Shown: piece by piece, positions 10,837 to 18,685 of the stretch | How the letters are laid out: every line of letters begins with the position of its first letter | Position numbering within the stretch: position 1 is the first letter of the stretch | DNA from: an uncultured Collinsella sp. | GTDB lineage: Bacteria; Actinomycetota; Coriobacteriia; Coriobacteriales; Coriobacteriaceae | Reading direction: 5' to 3' | Assembly: GCA_958403205.1 (NCBI GenBank) | Contig: CATXWM010000017.1 | Location: 1-43,937, forward strand | Length of the DNA stretch: 43,937 nucleotides | Position numbers and translations under genes: made by a program | The notes under the pieces: generated by a model | What the model saw: the letters and a program-made list of their open reading frames with translations, nothing else | Database searches by the model: none | Told to the model about the DNA's origin: nothing

Positions 10837-11337
10837 ATGGCAAAGGCTGTTAAGACGCCAAAAACCAATGCGATGCGCGAGCTGGAAAGCGCAGGCATCT
10901 CCTATGTTCTCCATACGTACGAAGACGACGGCGACGAATCGTCGGGGCTGGGCGTCGCGATTTCCGAGCAGCTTGGCGAGGAGCCCGGTCAGGGATTTAA
11001 GACCCTGGTCTGCACGACGCCGTCCAACGACCATGTCGTGTGCTGCATTCCTGTTGCCGACGAGCTCGACCTCAAGGCCGCCGCGCGCGCCGCAGGCGAA
11101 AAGTCGCTGACCATGATGCATGTCAAAGATCTGCTTGCCGCGACGGGGTATGTCCGCGGCGGTTGCAGCCCGGTCGGTATGAAAAAACGCTTCCGGACGC
11201 TGATCGATGAGACATGCGTCCTTTGGGATACCATTTTTATCTCGGGTGGCAAGCGCGGCTATCAGCTTGAGCTTGCTCCCGATGACTTAGTTGCATTTTG
11301 CGGGGCGACGGTTGCCCCGATCACGAGAGAGGACTGA
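10837..11337 (+). CDS. ybaK: Cys-tRNA(Pro)/Cys-tRNA(Cys) deacylase, YbaK/EbsC family
   Basis: Hydrolyses Cys wrongly attached to tRNA(Pro), acting in trans as a proofreading factor. The 166-residue protein is a single YbaK domain with the family-typical GGCSPVGMKK segment, an FKTLV strand near residue 60 and a C-terminal substrate-pocket region (ISGGKRGYQLEL). Length is normal. The ATG at 10837 has GAAAGGA upstream and excludes a poorly conserved open extension. It ends three bases before murJ, which in turn abuts uvrC, so the three form one transcription unit. Confidence 0.9.
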   Translation: MAKAVKTPKTNAMRELESAGISYVLHTYEDDGDESSGLGVAISEQLGEEPGQGFKTLVCTTPSNDHVVCCIPVADELDLKAAARAAGEKSLTMMHVKDLLAATGYVRGGCSPVGMKKRFRTLIDETCVLWDTIFISGGKRGYQLELAPDDLVAFCGATVAPITRED

Positions 11338-11340
11338 GCG

Positions 11341-13644
11341 ATGCCGCAGGAAGAATCAAAGCGCGGAGCTCACTTTGCAAAAGGGTCGGCTCCTCAGGCG
11401 CCCGCGCCCGAGGCTTCTTCGTTCGATAACGAGATTCGAAACGCCTGGTCCGCCGCCGCTGACCCGGGCGAGACGGCCGTGTATTTGCGTGCCGCCGGTG
11501 CCGGCACGGCGCTTCCCCGTACGGTTCTTTCTTCGGCTCGTCCCGATGAGACGGCTGTCTTCTTGGCCGCCGCTCAATCGAGCGCCAGCGTGAAGCCGAT
11601 CGCCTCCGAGGCTCCTCGTGTGCCGCGTCCCGATGAGACGGCGGTGTTTTTGATGGCAGCCCAGGGAAAGAGCACACCGCAGAGCGCTCCTGCCGCTCGT
11701 TCCGCCAAGCCCGCGGCTCATGATGATGGCGAACCGCTTCTTTCGGATGACGAATGGTCGCCGCTTGGTTCGACCGATCCCGTCGAGGGCGTGGCCATCG
11801 ACGGTGATGACGACTGGGACCCTCTGTCGTTTTCTGCCCGAACCGTCGCTGCCAAAGAAGTTGACACGGTGTTTGGCGACCATGCCATATTCGATGATGA
11901 TGCCGTATCCGGAAACAACATGCCGAACAGCGATGACGTCGCACCTGCTGATGACGCCGTTTTGGTTGACGATCCCTTTGCGATGACCGGCTCCTTTACT
12001 GTCGTGGACGATTTGCTGCCGCAAAATGAGGTTCATGAGGACTCTCAGGACGACGTAGACGATATGGGTTCGTCGGACTACTCCACGGTTGGTCGTTCTG
12101 CTGGCCTCATGACCGTGCTGACCATCGTGTCGCGCGTCACCGGGTTTATCCGCACGTGGGCCATGGCGGCCGCCATCGGCATGTCGCTGCTCTCGTCCTC
12201 CTATCAGGTTGCCAACAACCTGCCCAACATGCTTTACGAGCTCGTGATGGGCGGCATGCTCGTTACGGCGTTTTTGCCGGTGTATATGGGCGTGAGGCGC
12301 GAGCAGGGCCGCGAGGCATCGAACGAGTATGTCGGCAATCTGCTCGGTATTCTGCTTCTGCTACTGGGCGGTATCTCGCTGCTGGGCACCGTGTTTGCTC
12401 CCGGCTTTATTTGGACGCAGTCGTTCCTTTCGGGCGATGGCGGCAGCATGGATACCGCTGCGTTCATGTTCCGCTTCTTTGCTATCCAAATTCTGTTTTA
12501 TGGCTTGGGCTCGGTGTTCTCGGGCGTTCTCAACGCACACCGCGACTACTTCTGGTCGACGTTTGCCCCGGTTCTCAACAATGTCATCGTTATCGCCAGC
12601 TTTATGGGCTTTGCTCCCGTGTCTGCACAATTTGGCGAGCAGGTCGGTATTATCTTGATCGCAGCTGGTACGACCCTCGGCGTCTTTGTCCAGATGGCCT
12701 GCCAGATTCCCGCGCTTGGCAAGCATGGCGTGCATCCTCATATCCATATCGACTTTAAGGACCCCGCGCTGCGACAGACGATTGCGCTTGGTATCCCGAC
12801 GCTGCTCGCCACGGTGTGCATGTTTGTCTCGACTTCCATTACCAATGCCGCCGCGCTGGTGGTGCAGCCCGAGACCGGCCCTTCCGTCATCGCATATGCG
12901 CGCCTGTGGTATACGCTGCCCTATGCGCTGATCGCTGCCTCGCTTTCGACGGCACTCTATACCGAACTCTCCCACGATGCACAGGAGAAGGATTACGACA
13001 GCGTCCGCACGGGCATTTCGCGCGGTGTCGCCCAGATGCTCTTCTTCCTGATTCCGTTTGCGATGTACCTGATCGTCTTCGCCCGTCCGCTCAACATGAT
13101 CTACTGCGCCGGCAAGTTCGATGAATCCGGTGTGGCGCTGGTGTCGGAGTTCCTTATCTATCTGGCACTTTCCCTGCCGCTCTACGGCGTGGTCGTGCTG
13201 ATGCAGAAGAGCTTCTCGGCCCTGCTCGATATGAAACCTTATAGCCGCTATTGCTTGTACTCCGCTATCGGTCAGGCCGGTTCGGTGCTGCTGTTTGGCG
13301 TGGTGCTGGGCTACGGTATGCCGGCAATTGCGCTTTCGTACGTCGTTGACTACGTGGTCTTGGTCGGATGCTCACTGTGGTGGCTGCGCCGTCGTCTGCA
13401 TGGCCTTCAGGTCAAGTCTATCCTGCACGGCGGTTTCTTCGGCCTACTGTTCGGTGGCTTGGGCGCTGCCGCGGGCGCCGGCGTCATGTGGGCACTTGAG
13501 CACTTTGTCGGAATGCTTGGCAGCTCGATCCTCATTACCCTGGGCTACGTTTGTGTTGCAGGCGTCGTCTCGCTCGCCGTGACTTTTGGCCTTGCCTTCG
13601 TCTTTAAGATGCCCGAGGTCTCGGCGCTGCTTCGTCGCAAGTAG
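11341..13644 (+). CDS. murJ: Lipid II flippase MurJ with long acidic N-terminal extension
   Basis: MurJ/MviN proteins flip the peptidoglycan precursor lipid II across the membrane. The polytopic core begins near residue 250 (GRSAGLMTVLTIVSRVTGFI) and contains the family-typical NNLPNMLYELVMGG, with about 13-14 hydrophobic segments to the end at 767. Residues 1-248 are an unusual soluble, Asp-rich, probably disordered extension. It contains three copies of a [RD]P[DG]ETAV[FY]L element (41-49, 67-75, 96-104) and two D-D-[ED]-W-x-P-L elements (136-142, 156-162). In mycobacteria MurJ carries an extra C-terminal pseudokinase region that binds the FHA protein FhaA, but here the extension is N-terminal and has no kinase domain. 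ATG 11341 has GAGAGGA upstream. Confidence 0.92.
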   Translation: MPQEESKRGAHFAKGSAPQAPAPEASSFDNEIRNAWSAAADPGETAVYLRAAGAGTALPRTVLSSARPDETAVFLAAAQSSASVKPIASEAPRVPRPDETAVFLMAAQGKSTPQSAPAARSAKPAAHDDGEPLLSDDEWSPLGSTDPVEGVAIDGDDDWDPLSFSARTVAAKEVDTVFGDHAIFDDDAVSGNNMPNSDDVAPADDAVLVDDPFAMTGSFTVVDDLLPQNEVHEDSQDDVDDMGSSDYSTVGRSAGLMTVLTIVSRVTGFIRTWAMAAAIGMSLLSSSYQVANNLPNMLYELVMGGMLVTAFLPVYMGVRREQGREASNEYVGNLLGILLLLLGGISLLGTVFAPGFIWTQSFLSGDGGSMDTAAFMFRFFAIQILFYGLGSVFSGVLNAHRDYFWSTFAPVLNNVIVIASFMGFAPVSAQFGEQVGIILIAAGTTLGVFVQMACQIPALGKHGVHPHIHIDFKDPALRQTIALGIPTLLATVCMFVSTSITNAAALVVQPETGPSVIAYARLWYTLPYALIAASLSTALYTELSHDAQEKDYDSVRTGISRGVAQMLFFLIPFAMYLIVFARPLNMIYCAGKFDESGVALVSEFLIYLALSLPLYGVVVLMQKSFSALLDMKPYSRYCLYSAIGQAGSVLLFGVVLGYGMPAIALSYVVDYVVLVGCSLWWLRRRLHGLQVKSILHGGFFGLLFGGLGAAAGAGVMWALEHFVGMLGSSILITLGYVCVAGVVSLAVTFGLAFVFKMPEVSALLRRK

Positions 13645-15591
13645 GTGCGTGTGGCAGGTCACGACAACATTCCAACACTTGCCGAGCAGGTTTCGCGCGT
13701 TCCCACGCAACCCGGCTGCTACCTTTGGAAAGATGCCAAGGGCGATGTCATCTATGTGGGCAAGGCAAAAAACTTGCGTGCCCGTATGCGTCAATACGTG
13801 ACGCTGCAGGATGAGCGTCAAAAGATCCCGCTCATGATGCAGCTGGTGGCGAGCTTCGACTATATCGTGGTGGAGACCGAGCACGAGGCATTGGTGCTCG
13901 AGCGCAATCTAATTGGCCAGTACCATCCGTACTTTAACGTCGATCTCAAAGACGATAAAAGCTATCCCTTTATCGCCATTACCAAGAGCGATTTGTTTCC
14001 TGCCATCAAATACACGCGAGAGCGGCATAGACCGGGAACGCGCTATTTTGGCCCCTATACCGATAGTCGTGCGGCGCGTGAGACCATCGATACGCTACGC
14101 AAGGTCATTCCTATTTGCTCGGCATCCTGTGCGGAATGGCGCCGCTGCCGCCGCATCGTCGAATCTCATAAGGGCGAAGAAGACATCGTCAATATGATTT
14201 GCGCGCAAAACGGGCGTCCCTGCTTTGACTACCATGTCGGGCGCGGGCCGGGCGCATGCGTCGGCGCAATTTCCCCTGCCGACTATGCCAAGAACGTCAA
14301 GCGTGTCGAACGTTTCTTGTCGGGCCATCGCAAGGATGTCGTCGACGAGCTTACGTCCGAGATGACGGAGGCAGCCGAGACGCTCGATTTTGAACGTGCG
14401 GCGCGCGTCAAGCGTCGCCTGGAAGTCATTAGGGGCCTGGACGATCGCCAACAGGTCGTTTTTCCATCGAGCGTCGATATCGACGTCATCGGCTTCTATC
14501 GCGAAGAGACTATCTCTGCCGCCTGTGTCTTTGTCGTTCGCGAGGGCCGAACGGTTCGAACTTGTGAGTTCATCCTCGATAAAGGCCTGGATGTCGACGA
14601 GGAAGAGCTTCAATCGGGCTTTCTTAAGCGCTATTACGACGAGACGGCTGATATTCCAGCCGAGATCAATCTCTCTGTCGAGCTTGAGGATGCCGAGGCG
14701 TTGGGGGAGTGGCTTGCGGGCAAGCGCGAACGCTCTTGCCATCTCCATAGGCCGCAGCGCGGCGAAAAGCACCGCCTGCTCGATATGGCTTCCAAAAATG
14801 CACGCCATGCCCTCATGCGCTACATGATGCGCACGGGGTATGCTGACGATCGCACCAATCGGGCGCTCCTGGAGCTCGAAAGTGCGCTGGCGCTGCCTGC
14901 GCCGCCGTTGCGTATCGAGTGCTTCGATATCTCGACGTTGCACGGCACCTTTACTGTCGCTTCGATGGTGGTATTTACCAACGGCCGTGCCGACAAGGGC
15001 CAGTATCGTCGCTTTAAAATTCAGGCCGAATTGGACGAGGCGAACGACTTCGTATCGATGTCCGAGGTTCTGGGGCGTCGCTATGCTCCCGAGCGCATGG
15101 CGGACGAGCGCTTTGGCTCGCGCCCCGATTTGCTCGTTGTCGATGGCGGCAAGCCGCAATTGACCGCTGCAATTAAGCAACTTGAGGCGCTTGGCCTCGA
15201 TATACCAGTTTGTGGCTTGGCAAAGGCCGATGAGGAAGTTTTCGTGCCGTGGGACGAGACTCCCGTCGTGCTGCCGACCGGCTCCGCTTCGCTTTATCTG
15301 ATCAAGCAGGTTCGCGATGAATCCCACCGATTTGCGATTACGTTCCATCGCGAGTTGCGCGATAAGGCTATGACGGTTTCGGTGCTTGACGACGTTCCGG
15401 GCGTGGGACCCACCAGAAAACGTGCCATTATGCGCCATTTTGGCTCGATGAAGCGTTTGCGCGCGGCAAGCGAGCAGGAGATTGCAGAAGTTCGAGGCGT
15501 TCCGGCCGATGTCGCCAAAGCGGTCCACGAGGCACTCGTTGCATGGAATGCCGAGCGCGCCCAGGCATCGGCCAGCCGTTCCGAAAACTAA
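13645..15591 (+). CDS. uvrC: Excinuclease ABC subunit C
   Basis: Dual-incision endonuclease of nucleotide excision repair. The 648-residue protein has an N-terminal GIY-YIG nuclease domain (PGCYLWKD then YVGKAKNLRAR, about 17-47), a UVR motif that binds UvrB (about 230-250, LDFERAARVKRR), an RNase H-like second nuclease (ECFDISTLHGT, then DLLVVDGGKPQL), and tandem helix-hairpin-helix motifs at the C-terminus (VPGVGPTRKRA, VRGVPADVAKA). The GTG at 13645 follows the murJ stop with no gap. A second GTG at 13651 in the same frame is equally possible. No terminator is evident after the stop; the next 365 bases are non-coding. Confidence 0.97.
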   Translation: MRVAGHDNIPTLAEQVSRVPTQPGCYLWKDAKGDVIYVGKAKNLRARMRQYVTLQDERQKIPLMMQLVASFDYIVVETEHEALVLERNLIGQYHPYFNVDLKDDKSYPFIAITKSDLFPAIKYTRERHRPGTRYFGPYTDSRAARETIDTLRKVIPICSASCAEWRRCRRIVESHKGEEDIVNMICAQNGRPCFDYHVGRGPGACVGAISPADYAKNVKRVERFLSGHRKDVVDELTSEMTEAAETLDFERAARVKRRLEVIRGLDDRQQVVFPSSVDIDVIGFYREETISAACVFVVREGRTVRTCEFILDKGLDVDEEELQSGFLKRYYDETADIPAEINLSVELEDAEALGEWLAGKRERSCHLHRPQRGEKHRLLDMASKNARHALMRYMMRTGYADDRTNRALLELESALALPAPPLRIECFDISTLHGTFTVASMVVFTNGRADKGQYRRFKIQAELDEANDFVSMSEVLGRRYAPERMADERFGSRPDLLVVDGGKPQLTAAIKQLEALGLDIPVCGLAKADEEVFVPWDETPVVLPTGSASLYLIKQVRDESHRFAITFHRELRDKAMTVSVLDDVPGVGPTRKRAIMRHFGSMKRLRAASEQEIAEVRGVPADVAKAVHEALVAWNAERAQASASRSEN

Positions 15592-15691
15592 ACGCGCTTC
15601 TAAACGACTGATATACATGATTTGCCGATCTTCAATCATTTATTTCGCGGCGATTACCTACTGATTTCGAGTTTTATTAACGCTAAAACGT

Positions 15692-15724
15692 TTGACTAGC
15701 CATGGTGAATAACCCTGCTATCCT
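15692..15724 (+). promoter_or_regulatory. Possible promoter of the sialic-acid cluster
   Basis: TTGACT (15692-15697) and an extended -10 TGCTATCCT (15716-15724) lie about 235 bases before the first transport gene. The spacing of 21 bases is too long for a classical promoter, so the extended -10 may work alone. The region between uvrC and this site is A+T-richer than its surroundings. Confidence 0.4.
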
Positions 15725-15756
15725 GCGGGCTGACGAAGACTGATATCTCACCTCGT

Positions 15757-15837
15757 CGATACATACTGTCTGGCGAATCGTTTGTCAATGAATTCGGTGA
15801 ACGGTAGTAAATACCGTTCAAGCGTATGTATGTATCG
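15757..15837 (+). other. Structured 5' leader of the sialic-acid cluster
   Basis: Within the 365-base gene-free stretch 15592-15956, an outer perfect 10-bp stem (15757-15766 with 15828-15837) encloses a perfect 9-bp hairpin (TGAACGGTA 15798-15806 with TACCGTTCA 15812-15820, loop GTAAA). Further on, GCACCT (15851-15856) can pair with AGGTGC (15917-15922) around a 4-bp hairpin (15892-15895 with 15903-15906). I do not recognise a known riboswitch. The inner hairpin could instead be a dyad operator in DNA. Nothing else gene-like is seen in this stretch. Confidence 0.5.
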
Positions 15838-15956
15838 GTCGCCGAGCGCGGCACCTCAGTTGGGTCCGTCGGTAGGTAAGGTATATATCGTCCGCAAGTT
15901 GCGCGGGGGCAAGTCTAGGTGCTCCCGGGTAAGATTCTCTATTGATAGGAGAAGAC

Positions 15957-17570
15957 ATGGCCATCATCAACAAGGGTATGTCCAGGCGTTCGTTCCTCGG
16001 CCTCACCGGCAGCGTCGCTGCTGTCGCAGGGCTTGGTCTCACCGGCTGCGGTGGCAGCTCCAACGACGAGGGTTCCGCTTCCGGTTCCGCCGATTCCGCC
16101 AACCGTGGCGGCGGTGTGATTACCGCTGGTTCCGCTTACGCTCCGTCCAGCTTCGATCCCGCCAGCACCGGCTCCGCTGTGGGCCTGGGTGCTAACTGGC
16201 ACGTCGTCGAGGGCCTCTACGGCATCGATTACCACGACTACAGCACCTTCAACGAGCTCGCCACCGACGATCCCAAGTCCGTGGACGACACTACCTTCGA
16301 GGTCACGATCCGTAAGGGTGCCAAGTTCTCCGATGGTACCGAGGTCACTGCTGACGACGTCGTTGCCTCCTACACCGCTTGCGCTGCTTCTGCTACCTAT
16401 GCTCCGTTCTTCCAGCCCTTCGAGTCCATCGAGGCCAAGGACGCCAGCACCGTAACGGTCAAGACCAAGGTCCCCAACTTCTCCCTGCTCAAGGATCGTC
16501 TGGCCATCATCCGCGTTACCCCGGCTACCCAGTCCGAGGAGGATCGCGCCAAGCAGCCGATCGGTTCCGGCCCCTGGATGTACGACTCTATCTCCGATAC
16601 CGAGATTACCCTGGTTCCCAACCCCGAGTACAACGGTGAGTATGCTGCCGAGGATAAGAAGATCCAGTACAGCATCCTGACCGACCCCACCGCTCGTGTC
16701 ACCGCCCAGCAGGAAGGTTCCACGCTCGTTATGGAGCTCGTCACCGCTGACGCCGTCGACCAGCTCGAGAGCGCCGGCTGCAAGATCGATAACGTCCAGG
16801 GCTTCGGCACCCGCTTCATCATGTTCAACGTCGCCAAGGAGCCTTGGAACAACGTCAAGGTCCGTCAGGCCGTCATGTACGCGCTCGACACCGAGAAGAT
16901 GATTACCAACACCTTCGCCGGCCTCGCCACCGCCGCCAGCTGCTACCTGCCCAAGAGCTTCACCAACTATCATGAGGCTTCCACGGTGTACAAGACTGAC
17001 GCCAAGAAGGCCAAGAAGCTCATCGAAGAGTCTGGCATCACCCCGGGCGCCATCACCCTGCGCACTACCGACAACGAGCAGATCAAGGGCATGGCCGCCC
17101 AGGTCAAGAACGACCTCGACGCTCTCGGCTTCGATGTGACCATCCAGACCGATACCTCGCCGGCCACCTACGCTGCCATCGACGGCGGCGAGGCCTACGA
17201 TATCCTCCTTGCCCCTGGCGATCCGTCCTGCTTCGGCGCTGACCCCGACCTGCTGCTCAACTGGTGGTACGGTGACAACGTCTGGATGCAGACCCGTTGC
17301 CCGTGGAAGGAGTCCGCTGAGTGGGGGAAGCTCCACGGTCTCATGGACGAGGCTCTTGCCGCCGAGGGCGACGAGCAGCAGAAGAAGTGGAACGAGTGCT
17401 TCGATATCATCGCCGACAACGCCGTTCTGTACCCCGTTGTCCACGTCAAGACCGTCTCCGCTTCCTGGGACGATCCGTCCACCGCGCCCAACGGCGAGGC
17501 CCTCGATGGCTTCAAGGGCATCGGCACGACGAGCATGTCCTTCAGGGGCGTCGCGACCGTCAAGGCCTAA
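15957..17570 (+). CDS. ABC transporter substrate-binding lipoprotein (SBP family 5), probably for sialic acid
   Basis: Captures the substrate outside the membrane and hands it to the importer encoded by the next three genes. The 537-residue protein starts with a signal that combines a twin-arginine motif (SRRSFLG, 9-15) and a lipobox LTGC (28-31). This suggests Tat export and lipid attachment at Cys31, followed by a Gly/Ser/Asp-rich linker. The rest is a DppA/OppA-like family 5 fold. That family normally binds peptides, nickel or opines, but SatA of Haemophilus ducreyi, which binds sialic acid, belongs to it. The following lyase, kinase and epimerase genes point to that substrate. TAGGAG precedes the ATG. 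A hairpin after the stop may keep this message more abundant than the permease genes. Confidence 0.85.
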   Translation: MAIINKGMSRRSFLGLTGSVAAVAGLGLTGCGGSSNDEGSASGSADSANRGGGVITAGSAYAPSSFDPASTGSAVGLGANWHVVEGLYGIDYHDYSTFNELATDDPKSVDDTTFEVTIRKGAKFSDGTEVTADDVVASYTACAASATYAPFFQPFESIEAKDASTVTVKTKVPNFSLLKDRLAIIRVTPATQSEEDRAKQPIGSGPWMYDSISDTEITLVPNPEYNGEYAAEDKKIQYSILTDPTARVTAQQEGSTLVMELVTADAVDQLESAGCKIDNVQGFGTRFIMFNVAKEPWNNVKVRQAVMYALDTEKMITNTFAGLATAASCYLPKSFTNYHEASTVYKTDAKKAKKLIEESGITPGAITLRTTDNEQIKGMAAQVKNDLDALGFDVTIQTDTSPATYAAIDGGEAYDILLAPGDPSCFGADPDLLLNWWYGDNVWMQTRCPWKESAEWGKLHGLMDEALAAEGDEQQKKWNECFDIIADNAVLYPVVHVKTVSASWDDPSTAPNGEALDGFKGIGTTSMSFRGVATVKA

Positions 17571-17630
17571 GACTCGCTTGAGTCATATGTGGGGCGTCGG
17601 TCGTAAGGCAACGTCCTCATAGTTGAAACA

Positions 17631-17664
17631 AAGACCCGGGCGGCCTCGATGTCGCTCGGGTCTT
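17631..17664 (+). terminator. Intercistronic hairpin between binding protein and permease genes
   Basis: An 11-bp stem with one G-U pair (17631-17641 with 17654-17664) is followed by GTAATG, not a T-tract. It probably stabilises the upstream message or causes partial termination. A separate 18-bp palindrome, ATGAGTATCCATACTCAT, lies at 17668-17685. Confidence 0.5.
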
Positions 17665-17725
17665 GTAATGAGTATCCATACTCATATACCAGTTGGTCCT
17701 ACCGACAAAAGAAAGGGGAGAGAAC

Positions 17726-18682
17726 GTGAACAACTTTCTACGTTTGATTGGAAGGCGTCTCGTGGCGCTGCCGATCATGGCATTGGGCGTCACCGTCCTG
17801 GTGTTCTTCCTTATGTCGTTCTCCAAGACCGACCCCGCCTATACGGCGTTGGGTGACGGTGCCTCGCCCGAGGCGGTTGCCGAGTACCATGAGAAGTATG
17901 GTCTGGACGACCCCTGGCCCGTGCGCTACGTGCGCTACATGGGCGATCTGATCCATGGTGACATGGGCACCTATGGTGCTGCTCGCAACTCCGTTGCCAA
18001 GCGCATCTCCACGGCCCTGCCCGTCACGATGCAGCTGACCTTTATCGGTCTTGCCATCGGCGCGGTCGTCTCGTTTTTACTCGGCGTCATCGCGGCACTG
18101 TATCGCGATAAATGGCCGGACCAAGTGATCCGCGTCTTTTCCATCGCCGGCCTGGCAACCCCGTCGTTCTGGCTTGCCGTCCTGTTGATCCTGCTGTTCT
18201 CTTCCTACCTTAAGGTGCTCCCGGCGTCCGGTGCTCTGCCTCACTTCACCACTAACCCGGCTGGCTATCTGGGGCGTATGATCATGCCCGCTATCGCTCT
18301 GGCATTCCCGCTGACGGGCCAGATGACTCGTATCGTGCGTACGGCCATGGTCGAGGAGCTCGATAAAGACTATGTCCGTATGGCTCGCGGCGCCGGCGTT
18401 CCCGAGAAGGTCGTCGTCGGCATCAACGTTTTGCGCAACGCGCTGATCACCCCGGTCACCACCCTCGGTCTTAAGATCGGCTACCTCATGGGCGGTGCTG
18501 TCGTCATCGAGGTCATCTTCAACCTCCCCGGCATGGGTACTGCGATTCTGCAGGGCGTTCAGGGCAACGAGGCGAACCTGGTTCAGGGCGTCGTCATCGT
18601 CGTTGCTCTTGCCTTCATCATCATCAACATCGTGGTTGACATGCTCTACCTGCTCATCAACCCGCGCATCAGGACGGTGTAG
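17726..18682 (+). CDS. ABC transporter permease, DppB/SatB-like
   Basis: One of two membrane subunits of the importer. The 318-residue protein has an N-terminal transmembrane helix, an extracytoplasmic region with the YGLDDPWPVRY segment typical of DppB/OppB, and a BPD_transp_1 domain of about five helices. The cytoplasmic EAA loop (EELDKDYVRMARGAGVPEK) docks on the ATPases. GTG at 17726 with AAGGGGAG upstream is the preferred start; an upstream in-frame extension is rich in charged residues and lacks a ribosome site. It is followed after three bases by the permease-ATPase fusion. Confidence 0.9.
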   Translation: MNNFLRLIGRRLVALPIMALGVTVLVFFLMSFSKTDPAYTALGDGASPEAVAEYHEKYGLDDPWPVRYVRYMGDLIHGDMGTYGAARNSVAKRISTALPVTMQLTFIGLAIGAVVSFLLGVIAALYRDKWPDQVIRVFSIAGLATPSFWLAVLLILLFSSYLKVLPASGALPHFTTNPAGYLGRMIMPAIALAFPLTGQMTRIVRTAMVEELDKDYVRMARGAGVPEKVVVGINVLRNALITPVTTLGLKIGYLMGGAVVIEVIFNLPGMGTAILQGVQGNEANLVQGVVIVVALAFIIINIVVDMLYLLINPRIRTV

Positions 18683-18685
18683 ATT

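Noticed and set aside
15838..15956. Cyclic-di-GMP (GEMM) or T-box riboswitch in the nan leader, suggested by GGTAGGTAAGG
   Set aside because: The other conserved parts of those classes (such as ACGCAAAGCC or the T-box sequence) are missing, so only an unclassified structure is reported.
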